From contig NC_068974.1 of assembly GCF_016808095.1 (NCBI RefSeq), positions 29,372,825-29,436,824 of the forward strand: DNA of 64,000 nucleotides, read 5' to 3'. This stretch comes from Vigna angularis. Lineage: Eukaryota > Streptophyta > Magnoliopsida > Fabales > Fabaceae. Below the pieces are notes generated by a model. It was not told where the DNA came from, made no database searches, and was given only the letters and a program-made list of their open reading frames with translations. Shown piece by piece: positions 12,401-23,938 of the stretch. The position numbers and the translations under genes were made by a program. Every line of letters starts with the position of its first letter. The stretch's first letter is position 1.

Positions 12401-13586
12401 GGCTCTAGAAAGAAGATGAATAGATCTTAAAAATAAATTCAAAAACTACGCATACAAATATATAAATACAAGTGAATTAACTAATCAAATTAAAAGTGTA
12501 AGATAGAGAAAATGCACACAACAAATTTATATTACTTAACCAACACATGAAGGTATTGTTGTTAGCTGCATAACCAACAACAAGTGTATCGATCACAGTG
12601 TAACAAGTATCAAATATCATTATCTTCCAAGGGATGTGTGTAACACTCGATAACTCTTGCATTCTAACTCAACTGGACCACAAAGTTCACAAAACACAAG
12701 AAACTCTTTTTGTTAAGACTAGAGCTCATTCACTTCACTCTCATGCATTGACAAACATTTCAATTTCATAATCATACCAAAATTAACTTACAAACATACT
12801 TAAATTCTATCCCTAAAGCCTTTGAACCTATGATAACTCATCAAGTTCCAATTCCTTGAATCCTCAACAAGAAACCCCACATTAAGTTAAGGAGTTCTAC
12901 AAGCATCCATTATGCATTCAATTTCAAGTCTAATTCTAAAGATATTTCCCAACACCTAAAAAATTAGAATCAAACAGGGGAACAAATATATTTTTAATCT
13001 CCCCCTGATATCAAGAACTCTCAATTATAATGAATGAATAGAAAACACTCCTATAACAAGAGTGTACAATACAAATCATATGTTACAACTTCACTCAATA
13101 AAGAATTTTACAATATTGAAGCTCTCAACCTAATATCTCTCTAAACACTATTGATATGAAAATTTCTCAACATTTTGTTCTTTCTCCATTCTCTTGTTCA
13201 TGTTCTTCTTGTATGACTTTACATCCATTATATAGTTATTGCTTAAACTAGTTGTTGAGAATTCAATTTGCAGTTCTTCAACATAATTTTCTTAATAAGG
13301 AATGACTTGATCAACTCTTTAAATTTATTATTTAGTTTAAATCTTCAATGTCATTCTTCAATACTTCAAGATATCTTCTTTTCTTTTGTGAATGAGCTTA
13401 GATTTTATTTGAATTCTTCTTTTTCTTCATCGTCACAATTGTCCTACAAAGGAAACTTTATGCAATATGCTTCTGCATTTGAATTCTAAAATAATATCTA
13501 TTATTAATAAAAAAATTAATATGGTTTATGAATTAGAATCTAAATTAGTTTCTAAATTTATTACCAAAATTTTGGCATCTATTAAA
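12400..13586 (-). mobile_element. Possible degraded LTR-retrotransposon remnant
   Basis: Read on the minus strand, a GGGGGAGATT polypurine-like tract (about 13000-13010) is followed by several hundred bases of non-coding AT-rich sequence. This is the arrangement at the 3' end of a copia-type element. No LTR pair, target duplication or conserved protein was found, so this is a weak call. Confidence 0.25.
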
Positions 13587-14129
13587 TGTAACACCCCGAT
13601 TTAGGCGTTACAATTTATTTTCCACACAATACATATGTAATTTTTTCTTTAACAAATTTCAACACCCATAAAATATTACGTTCTTTATTACAACACAAGT
13701 CTTCTGAAATAAAATTCCACACAGTTCATAAACTTCTGAAATTTAAAATTTCACACAGTTCGGAAATTCAAACATAGATTTATTTTAGAAATTCCCCATG
13801 TCTCCTTTTTCCCACAGATCTCTCATCTTCTAAGCAAGTCCAGAACCATCTGCTAATTCATATGAAATAGTTTCTGCTCCCGTATAATACCACACATTAT
13901 ACGATCATTGCATTCACATACACAAACAATAGGCAGTAGGGTGAGCTAACCAAATCAAGAAATATACATTATCCACAATCTTACTAATATCTCAAGTGTG
14001 GCAATCAATCAAATACATGCAGCTCAAACATACTCAAAAACCAACTATTACACTGATACTTTATAATATTTCTCCAGTCAAAAATCATCAGTCGATTCAC
14101 TAGAGTCAATACAACATATTATTAATCTG

Positions 14130-14520
14130 CCTACTTGCCAAAGCACAACAGTCAACAATCCTTCTGTCTACTTACCAAAGTAGTATAACCATGATAAACT
14201 GATTACTTACCAAAGTAATCTAACGAGGTGATCTACTTACCAAAGTAGTATAACCATGTGATACTGACTACTTACCAAAGTAATCTAACGAGGTGATCTA
14301 CTTACAAAAGTAGTATAACAAGGTGATATTGTCTACTTACCAAAGTAGCACAATAATGTAATATTATCTACTTACCAAAGTAGCATAGTGTGGAACACTC
14401 TGCCTACTTACCAAAGCAGTGCGGTTTATGTCAAGTTCACCTCTCATTTTCCCACCTACTTACCAAAGTAGTGTCCGACTTCAAACCTCTCCTCTCCTGA
14501 CTTACCAAAGTCGTAGGAAA
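14130..14520. repeat. Array of 11 CTACTTACCAAAGTAG-like dyads
   Basis: Eleven copies of a short dyad occur with irregular spacing. The commonest form is CTACTT-ACCA-AAGTAG. Other copies change both arms together: GATTACTTACCAAAGTAATC (near 14201) and GACTTACCAAAGTC (near 14499). Eight copies have perfect arms; three (near 14130, 14267 and 14402) have mismatches. On the minus strand, which is the sense strand of the host LTR, each copy reads CTACTTTGGTAAGTAG and contains GGTAAGT, a splice-donor-like word. Confidence 0.85.
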
Positions 14521-14814
14521 ATAAATAAAAATTCAGATTTACAATTATGGCAATAATGCCTATACCACCCATCCAAATTTACCATCAACTTATTTACAAT
14601 TCATGATTTAACTCATATAATTATTACAACTCAGAATATTCAATATAATTTAATTTTTTAATATAGAATATATTATATTACTCATCCTCCAATCTCCAAA
14701 ATACAACCACACATACAATTTAAGAATATAATTATCCAAGTTTTTACCCAATACAAATAAATTTACTATTTCGTGAAAATATTACTCTTCACTCATATCA
14801 TTAATTACAGATCT

Positions 14815-15650
14815 GAACCAATCAAACTAATAAACAACATGTTTAACTCATATGGTAAAATTTTAAGTCCAATCCAACGGTTAATGAGGCGGAAATCATA
14901 ATTTATGTATAAATGATCCAAAAACATAAATTAAGCAATATTAAGATCCCTGAGAAGATACGAAATTAATATCTCTAAATGTGTAATTCCGATCTAAAAT
15001 CCGAACGGTCGAAGTATGCCACTATCTCTTAGGAACAACATACTAAAAGTTCAGATTAATCTAACGGTTATCTAAATAGATATGGAGATTTTACCGAGGT
15101 AACTCAGAGACAGAAATTTAAGTGGTTCTCGGTTAAACTCAAAATGCGGAATGAATTCCTCTAAGCACAAACATTTAATTCCAAATCTGAACGGTCAAGA
15201 TTACGTAATATGTCTTATGAACTACATACTAAAGTTTGGGCTCAATCTAACGGTAGATAAAATATATACGAAATTTGTACCATGATAGCTTAAGAACAGC
15301 AATACAGTGTTCATCCGATTGTTTCACACTTTCGAAATTTCTTTCTCTAAACATAGAACTTCAATTACAAATCCGATCGGTCATATTGTAGTAATATGTC
15401 CTAAGAATCATATATCAAATTTTGAGGTTGATCTAACGGCTAAATAGGTCAAAATCTATATTTTTACCGAGACAACTTAGTAACAGAACTACAGGGTAAC
15501 TAATTTACTCAAACTTGCAGTATTTATTTCTCCAAGTACAGACTTCTATCTTCAAATCCGAACGGTCAAAGTTTATTAATAGGTCTTAGAATTCACATAC
15601 TAATATTTTAGCTAAATCCAACGGTGAAAACCATTAATAGAAAGTTTTCA
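14815..15650. repeat. Degenerate 185-187 bp tandem repeat, about 4.5 units
   Basis: Two anchor motifs recur at nearly constant spacing. CCGAACGGTC or its variants start at 15001, 15187, 15373 and 15558. TCTAACGG or TCCAACGG start at 14873, 15060, 15246, 15432 and 15617. Sequence between the anchors is alignable but diverged (the TCTTA and CATACTAA blocks recur), so the array is old while its period is intact. Confidence 0.85.
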
Positions 15651-16289
15651 CCACAGTAACTCGAAAATAAGAATTTATAATCATGAAAACCAAATTTTAC
15701 ACAAGTCAATATATAACTACCATTACCAAATTTTAACACATTCATACTCATATTCATGATCATAATCAAGAAAGGATTAGCTCCCCTACCTCTTCTCCTT
15801 GCAAGAAATTCTTCACTCTTGATACCTCTAGACCACCACCTTTGCTTGTTTTCACTTTCAATTTCAAAGAAAATTCTAACTTAAATCTCTCTTCTTCAAA
15901 GAGAGCAATTCCTCTCCTTCTTGCTAGACCAAGTCAGTCTCCACACTTAGAATACTTAGGATTTTCGTTCACCTCCCACCAAGGACCTCTCTACTCTTCC
16001 CCAAAACTCCAAATCTGATTTGGAATTAAAAGAAGATGCCTTAGACAACAAAGGACCTATGCACTTGGTACTTAGCAATAATAAACAACCAATGAACCAT
16101 CCTAAACCATTTTTTTCAGCCCTAAAACATGGTAGGAAAGTCTCCAAAGGTTCCAAAATGTTCTCCTAGTTCAGAACACAACCTACCCACTCCAAAAAAA
16201 TCGCAACTTGTAAAAATGTACCTAAAATTAAGGTTGGACGCTAGCCCCTGGACAGCAACACTGTCACGTTTTCCCCAGCTCAATTAGAC

Positions 16290-16610
16290 CCCTTCCCGAA
16301 GTCCAAAATATGCGTATGAGTAGTCAAATTGAAGCTCTTTGAGTCTAGTTTCCAATGAAACAAGAATCAACTCAATTGGAGTTCGGTAGAGAGAGTAATA
16401 AGCAAAACAGTCATCATAGGTCAAAACTGAACATACCTGAGTGTGATTAACGTTTCCGAGTTTTAATAATTTTACTGCAGCTAGCCCGGTAGTCCAAAAA
16501 TTTATATTTATATGTCCAATTAAAGATACTTGAGTCTAGTTTCCAATAAAACAAGAATCAACTCAATTGATATTTTCTACAAAAATTTATGATTAAAATA
16601 GTAAACCATG
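16290..16610. repeat. Two diverged tandem units of about 190 bp
   Basis: The block GAGTCTAGTTTCCAAT, then AAACAAGAATCAACTCAATTG, occurs at 16341 and again at 16532, a 191-bp offset. Flanking sequence is also partly similar (TCCAAAA upstream of each). Confidence 0.7.
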
Positions 16611-16997
16611 TCAAACCTGACAGCATTCCATTTTACATTATAACTTGAACTTTTTACAACTTAGTAAATTCTTGAGGTTCTAGGGTCTTACATTAAAGAC
16701 CAATTTAAAATTAATCACCTTTGATTAACTTGTTGAATGCTTTGTTAATACGTTTTAAGTGATAATCTTAGCTTATTATAATTTATCTTCATTACCTTTC
16801 TCCACAATGTCATGGTTGAATATGATTGTTTGAGAAAATCTCAATCATATAATCAATATCTGGGATAAAATCAACCAACAATGTGAGATGATATTAAAAA
16901 TATAAATTGATATAATCTTGAATATTATGTTTAAAATGATCTCGAGATATATATATATAAATATAATATATATATATATATATTATATTATTATATT

Positions 16998-17038
16998 ATT
17001 ATGTGAATCGAGAATGTTTTTACTCCGATTCACGTAAT
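16998..17038. repeat. Inverted repeat (hairpin)
   Basis: Arms ATTATGTGAATCG and CGATTCACGTAAT are separated by a 15-base spacer and are complementary over 13 bases with one mismatch. The hairpin lies beside an AT-rich run. No function is assigned. Confidence 0.6.
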
Positions 17039-17327
17039 AATACATTAATCAAGTTTGTTAGTAGAATGTTATTTTGTCGATGAAGTAAAATTATTTGAAA
17101 AAAAATATTAGTATAAAACTTTCTAAATCTTACATTGTTTTTTTAAATTTAAGTAATTACATTATTGTCATATATTCTTAAAATATTAATTTTTTATAAA
17201 AATAAGTATTTTATTGTAAAATATCTTTAAAAAATATAAAAATAAAGTATCCTTTACAAATTTGTCATCCAAATATACTATTAAAATTTTCATTTATATT
17301 TTTCCTTTTATTCATTCATACAATAAT

Positions 17328-17336
<9 letters not shown>

Positions 17337-17408
<72 letters not shown>
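17337..17408. repeat. (AT)n microsatellite
   Basis: About 70 bp of uninterrupted AT dinucleotides. Confidence 0.95.
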
Positions 17409-17411
<3 letters not shown>

Positions 17412-18397
17412 TTTCACTAGTATGTTAATTAGCACCAGTGGAAAATGTTGGAGCAGTGAACTTCTAGCAGAGACATTGATGAAGCGGCCACGTGAAAAAG
17501 CTTAAATATTTGCTTGGTTATGAATTGTACTCGCATCATTATTCCACTGTGCAGCTATAGGAAAAAGAAAAAGAAAATAGACTCTTATAATCTCACATGT
17601 ATTTTGTCTTTTTTTCCTAAGCAAATGGACAAGTGATCAATCACTCTCATCCAAATTGACACAAAGGCTAATGATCCACATCAATTTCATCTCATCCACA
17701 TATAAAAGAAAACTATTAAATGCATAGAAAATAAACATAAAAGGAGATGTGATTATTTAAAATATCGTAATTTCTTCTCACAGTGTGTTATATAATGCAT
17801 ATATGTTTCCCATAGTAATATCAAGAATATCTAATCATTAGTACATTTTTGTAACTATAGATTTATTATATCAATGTCTATCCATTTCTTTTAATTATAT
17901 TTATGTCTTTAAAATAAATTTATCAAAATTTAATCTATTTGTAACATATAACACTTAAATATGATAATACATATTTTTGTTGAAAATATTTTTGCTTGAA
18001 AGAAAATACACTAATATAAAAAGAATTTACCTCATCTTTGGATTAAAGATTGGCGAAAGTTCAAAGTGTAAATTTAAGTATTACATTTACAAATTTTGCA
18101 TAAAATTTTGCACAAGTTAAAATGCAACTAGATTCTATTATGAATAAAAGAATACATAAGAAAATCAATTATGGGTCTAAAATACACGAAACAAAATTGA
18201 TTCTGTGCGAAAAGAGTAAGGAGAATCGATTTTGTTAAAAAACAAAAAGAAAACAGAGGACAATTGATTCTTTGATGTTCATAATTGATTCTCTTGCATC
18301 CAAAATTGATTCTAGATTCATTTTGCCATGAATCCTTTTTCTACCCCACAATGAAAAAGCACACCGATGCATAGTAAAAATTGAGGCCAAATCTATA

Positions 18398-18729
18398 TGA
18401 CAAAGAAATAAACTTTAAGCTTAACTCAATCTCACAAAACCGAATTGTAAGGTAAGATTTGCACTCACTTATATATTATAAATTGGTCTTATCTTTAGTT
18501 GATGCGAGACTTCCAATACACACCCCTCACGTCGAGGTATAGACATCATTTGATGCCCAACAAACAACAAATATCGTTAAGATATGATATAACCATAGCT
18601 CTGATACCATGTTAAGAAGTTAACTTTAAGCTTAATTCAACCCCACAAAACGGGTTTGTAAAGTGAGGTTTGCACCCACTTATATATTATAAACTGGCCT
18701 TATCTCTATTCGATATGTGACTTCCAATA
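18398..18729 (-). mobile_element. TRIM-type miniature LTR retrotransposon, TSD CTATA
   Basis: The 332-bp element has two direct terminal repeats of about 120 bp (18398-18518 and 18610-18729) and a short non-coding interior. Perfect 5-bp duplications CTATA flank it (18393-18397 and 18730-18734). Directly inside the right repeat, the minus strand has TGGTATCAGAGCT, a primer-binding site complementary to initiator-methionine tRNA, which sets the orientation. It is the same family as the copy at 29229-29590. Confidence 0.9.
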
Positions 18730-19518
18730 CTATAATATATATAGTATGGAGTGAGATGACTTTCTCTCATTTTCTCCTTACTCTAACAAGGTAGTCCTTT
18801 CTTTTTAATAGTGCAAATCCATATCTTGGTTTTCCTTAAAATCAGTTGAAACAAACAAAAATAACATTAGTTCTTCCATTATCAACAACAATAAACTATA
18901 AAGAACAAACACAACTTAAATGAGTTAAATTTATATCTCATTATTTTTTAATTATCTTATAAAATCTCTTCTTTGAAAGATCCATCGGCATTCTTTCTTC
19001 AATGCAAATTTTTCCTAAACTCATACTAATGTAATGAAAGTTATAGAATTAAATATGATATTCGCCTTAAACTTTAACATGAATTTTAAACTGTGATACA
19101 ATTTACTCTTAAACATTAAAATGAATAAATATTAAATACTTTTGATGTGTGAAATGACATTTCATACTAACATTTGAATTGTTTGTCTGTTTAAAATATT
19201 GTCTAATAAAATAAATTAAATCAAATAGATGGAATTAATTTGTAAAGAAGAAAAATACAAGGGTTGTGGTTTAATGGAGAAGGATAAGGGATTGACTAAT
19301 ATGATATGATTAAGGGTTTGAAATATATGACACCATAGTTTTTCCCCATTAAGACAATCTTTATGATAGTGCTTATACTACTTTAATATTATATTTTTTC
19401 TTTTCCAAAAAGAATCATATTTGTGTGTACAATTTAAATTTATTCAAATATTAAGGAAAAACAGTTAGATTGATCCAATATATGTATAAATATACTTAAT
19501 ATCTAACTTTTCAAATTA

Positions 19519-19519
<1 letters not shown>

Positions 19520-19599
<80 letters not shown>
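19520..19599. repeat. (AT)n microsatellite
   Basis: About 80 bp of AT dinucleotides. Confidence 0.95.
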
Positions 19600-19600
<1 letters not shown>

Positions 19601-21531
19601 TGATTACTAATGTATGAGAATAAAATAAAAATTTCATAAGTTTTATATCAATTTAGTATCAGAGATAATTATAGTTAAATTCCCAGTAAACTCGTTTTAT
19701 CTAATCTATTTATGTTTTTATTTTATTTTATTTGTAAATAGACTTTTTATCTATAAAAACTAAAGAATATTACTATAAAACGATAATATTATTTTATTAC
19801 TTTTAATTTAGATGATATCTTGAATGGATAATTAAAATTACAAAGTTCTTTTTAAAACATATGAAACCACAGCGCACTTTTTGTGTTAATAAAAAATAAT
19901 AAAATTATTATTATTATTATTAAATTAAGTCTAATAATAAAAAAAATTGTTAAGTATAAAAAAACAATCAAATTGAAAAGTTGTTAAATTTAAAAATGAT
20001 AAAATTAATAAAATAATTATATTAGTTTTAAAAAATTATTTAAAAGATAAATTTAAAAACAAATGTAGACATAAAAAAATATAGATAACACAAAATTTTA
20101 ATGAGTTATTTTTAAATTGTTACGGCGCAATGAATCTTTATATAATCAAACGAAAAGTACATTTAAAATACTTTTAGTTAATTTTTATATAATCAAATTA
20201 TAAATATATGTACTATTTATCTATACTTACTGACGAGATTCCCTTTTTAGTGTTTATACTCGTTTTTTCATTTTATATTTTAAATAAAAGTTTTTTTTTA
20301 AATTAAATTAATTATTTTATCAATTTTATCTTTTAATGATTGTTTTCTTAAATTTAACTATTCTTTTAATTTGAAAACTTTTTTAAATTTAATTATTTTT
20401 TATTAAAAATTATGTAAAAGTTAAATAAAAAACATTTACAAGTTTCTATTCCTAGTTCTTAGCTAATCTGCGTTCATATTCGATCACTTTTTGGTTTAGT
20501 TTTATGATCACTTTTTGGTTTAGTTTTTTTTTTAGATTTCTGTCTACGATCATGTTTAGGAACCCCTTTACATGTGATGTTAGTCTTTTTCTGGGTTCTT
20601 GATTAATATGAGATACTAAAGACTCACTCAAATCACAATTTGGTGATTTGTAGGGTTTCTAGAGTTCCTTGCGTTTAAAACAACATGTGTGTTTTTAGAG
20701 CGTGGTAGCATTTCTGTTTAAGGTAAAATGAACTAATGATTTTCTTGATGCTCCTTTAACTTGATGATTTTAGTTAGTATACGTTGAATTTGGTTAAAAT
20801 ATGGAAAATTTAATTGTTTTAGTAGAAATTGTGATTTTATATGATTTTCCTTATTGATTGGTGCTTTGTATGGATATGAACGTATTGGTATGTGACGAAA
20901 CTGTTTGGAATGAATCTTGTTTGTGAATTCGCTGTGATTGTGAAGTTAATAATGATATCTAATTAAAAAGTTGAGGAAGAGAAGGTTAAACTAGGTTGTA
21001 AGTAAATTTTTGGTCTAAAAGTGAAGTTTCACTAGATGACTTGTTGAAATAATGGACTAGATGTAGAGATGGTGTTTTAGGAATTGTTTTATTGTTATTT
21101 GAAACATGATGTGCAAAGAATTGGTTTAGGAATGTAAAGTAGACAATAGATGGTGTCTTGAAATGGATTTTGGTGCATTTAGAAATTTTGGACAAAGAGA
21201 ATTTGAATCAGAGGTTCTATGTCAAAATGGAAGTTTTGAAGAATATTGGTAACCCTAAATTGATAAAAAGAAATAGCTAGAATTTTTGGAATTGAATTTT
21301 TCTTATTATAAAAAAATAAACACAGATAATGCATATATTTTCACTTATATTTATAATGATTCTAACTAATTTTTATATAACTAGATTATAAATACATTTA
21401 GATTTATTTAATTAGTCTTCATGTAAGGAAATTAGAAGTTCATAAAAAATAGTTTTTATATAACTAAATTCGAAGTATTTAAATTGGTTATAATTAGTTT
21501 TTAGATAATTAAATATAAAATGTTTTTATTA

Positions 21532-21532
21532 G

Positions 21533-21583
<51 letters not shown>
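21532..21583. repeat. (AT)n microsatellite
   Basis: About 50 bp of AT dinucleotides. Confidence 0.95.
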
Positions 21584-21584
<1 letters not shown>

Positions 21585-22020
21585 TCCAATTAGTTTATTT
21601 AAAATGATTTTAATTTTTCTAATTCTTTTAGTAACTAAATCGAAAGATCATCCAAATAAACATACTTAAATTTTTTATTTACTTTGTAACATCCCGTAAT
21701 CTCACACTTGATAATTCATAATTGATATATTGTAGCATTACATTTAAGGTAATATCCCTTAATCTCACACTTGATAATTCATAGTTGATATATATATATA
21801 TATATATATATATGTTTTAAACTCAGATTTCAACTATAAACTCATAAATATAACTCGAATTCTTCTAATTTATTCTTTTATCTCTTTTTTCATTGGCACT
21901 GAATCAGACGACATTCCTCCATCTGCTCCCGTATAACGAATTATACGATCATCGCACATACACAAAGACAAACAAGTAGGGTGAGCTAACATGCAACCAA
22001 TCATTTATAAAACATGCATA

Positions 22021-22234
22021 ATTACTTTGATACACTCAACAAACCTCATATAATAATTATGTCAGACACCCTCATACCATCATACGACAATCGCATCATA
22101 GATACTCATTCATTACTTTGATACACTCAACAAACCTCATATAATAATTATGTCAAACACCCTCATACCATCATACAACAATCGCATCATAGATACTCAT
22201 ACCATCATACAACAATCGCATCATAGATACTCAT
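22021..22234. repeat. 91-bp tandem duplication plus a partial third copy
   Basis: A 91-bp unit beginning ATTACTTTGATACACTC starts at 22021 and again at 22112. Its last 34 bases (ACCATCATACAACAATCGCA onward) are repeated once more at 22201-22234. Confidence 0.85.
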
Positions 22235-22253
22235 CCCACAATACCACAATTAC

Positions 22254-22397
22254 TAATAGACACTCATCTCACAATACTTAATAGACACTCATTCCACAAT
22301 ACTCAGTAGACACTCATTCCACAATACTCAATAGACACTCATTCCACAATACCCAATAGACACTCATTCCACAATACCCAATAGACACTCATTCCGA
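22254..22397. repeat. 25-bp tandem repeat, about six copies
   Basis: The unit AATAGACACTCATTCCACAA plus ATACYC is repeated about six times with few changes, just after the GTGAGCTAAC block. The LTR at 13587-16692 carries its dyad array at the same relative position. Confidence 0.85.
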
Positions 22398-23938
22398 TGA
22401 TATGTTGATGAGCGATCACAGGAGATTATGCACTTGTGATGACTTCTACTTCCTCTTACAAATACACTTCCAAAATACTCCATATCATCCACAAGGTTAG
22501 TCCTCAACACTATGTCCAAAACCGGCACATAGATCAGGACCTCCTGCCCCTCTCACCACATAATTCATCCTTCTCTACTTGAGACTGGATGATTATTAGA
22601 GTATCAGGATAACCTCCAACTACAGGACCCTCAACATCAACATATACACAAATACCATATCATTACTGAATCTCTCCACGAGACTCATACCATGCTCATA
22701 TTCCTCAACTCACATTATACCCTTACAAAATCTCCCTATAATACTCATATCATGTTCAGATGCATAAATTCAAATCCAATAAAATCCAATCATCACAGAA
22801 ATCATAAAAAATGAATATATCACAAAATAAATTAACAATACTAAAATATCACCATAAATGGTCACCGGAGAAGAATCAAATGTTTGACGAATCAAACTCA
22901 CCATAAACGTCAGTACATATGACTAGTCACAACTTACTGGATTTGACTAGGGCTGCTCTATGATCAGGGATGTACCAACTCTGGTTTTTAAGATTCCTCT
23001 ATCCTACCATCACAATTATAATTCATAATTCTATATCTACCACAATAACATGAATTCATCAGAATTCCAACAAGATATATTACGCAATAATTTAACAATA
23101 CATAATCTGTTCAACAAGATTTAAGTTAAAAACTTGTCGAGTAGACTTCCAGGAAAGAGAGGTGCGTCACAATGGACAACTTAAGTACCAAGTCTTTCCT
23201 TAGCCAAAGTGTTCCTCAACTAGTTTTAACAAATTTTTTATTTACAAATTCAAAACAACAACATATAATATTAGCACAAAAATTCACTATAAATAGATAT
23301 ACAGTAAGCACCTATGTTTTTCATTAACAGTATTCACAAAAAAATTTCAAGACATGAATAGTAATAAAACAATACTAAATCATAATATAAAAGCTTAGAA
23401 AGGTTAGCTCTCCTACCTCTATTTCAGACTTAATCTCTTGCTCAAAATTTGTTTTCCCGAAAACCCTCCAGAACCTCTACTCTTCTTGCAACTAAAAATT
23501 TCTTCCTAACTCTTTCTTCTCTATTTCTCAAGCTTTCTCACTTGATTCTTTCTCATGGCTATTTATAGTCTAAAAATTTTACTATTTACCAATTTTTTAA
23601 TATTATTTATTATTTTAATATTATTTTATCATATTAATATTTTAATCACCACTTGACATATTGGATCCCTTAATAATGCCTTCAAACCTGGAGTGCTTTA
23701 TCCACTATCAATATTTTAAATTTTTTTATTATTATTATTATTTTTATTTTTTTTTAAAGAAAAAGATAGAAAAGAGTTTGAAGTCATGTTCTTGAAATCC
23801 CCACAATTTTCTATCATTTAAGCAACCAAAATTTCTTATTTAGCTTTTCACATTTTATAAACTTGTTATATTTTCTATTCACAAAGAAATTTATTACTAC
23901 TAGTAATAAATTTGTAAATATTTTTCATGGGTGTTACA

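Larger units (their letters stand above)
13587..16692 (-). mobile_element. Long Ty3-type LTR with internal repeat arrays, TSD TTAAA
   Basis: The element is 3106 bp. On the minus strand it runs from TGTAAGACCCTAGAACC to CGGGGTGTTACA. Perfect 5-bp duplications TTAAA lie at 13582-13586 and 16693-16697. The block at 13870-13960 (CTGCTCCCGTATAA ... GTGAGCTAAC) and the GGATTAGCTCCCCTACCTC block near 15775 tie it to the three other long LTRs in the window. No polyprotein is present. It holds three internal arrays: dyads at 14130-14520, a 185-187 bp tandem repeat at about 14815-15650, and a pair of about 190-bp units at 16290-16610. It is a solo LTR or a non-autonomous element. Confidence 0.85.
16693..18397. 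other. AT-rich intergenic DNA with a hairpin and AATTGATTC words
   Basis: No gene is recognised. A 13-bp inverted repeat (one G/T mismatch) sits at 16998-17010 and 17026-17038, and an (AT)n tract at about 17337-17408. At 18180-18330 the word AATTGATTC or AATCGATTTTG recurs, which resembles LTR debris, but no boundaries were found. Confidence 0.4.
18735..21684. other. AT-rich intergenic DNA
   Basis: No gene is recognised. It includes (AT)n at about 19520-19599 and 21532-21583, and a 21-base direct duplication (ATCACTTTTTGGTTTAG block) at about 20483-20530. The stretch 20450-21290 is less AT-biased and could be a transposon or UTR fragment, but it has no coding or terminal signature. Confidence 0.4.
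21685..23938 (-). mobile_element. Long Ty3-type LTR with tandem arrays
   Basis: The element is 2254 bp. On the minus strand it begins TGTAACACCCATGAAAA and ends ATTACGGGATGTTACA. Flanks are TACTT and TATTT, a 4/5 target-duplication match. Homology to the LTR at 13587-16692 is plain at 21914-21990 (CTGCTCCCGTATAA ... TAGGGTGAGCTAAC) and near 23400 (GTTAGCTCTCCTACCTC). Its first 80 bases on the plus strand are partly duplicated at 21751-21790. It has no coding region. Tandem arrays fill 22021-22397. Confidence 0.8.

Noticed and set aside
14130..14520. CRISPR-like array of short repeats
   Set aside because: This is plant nuclear DNA; spacing is irregular, there are no cas genes, and the repeats sit inside an LTR.
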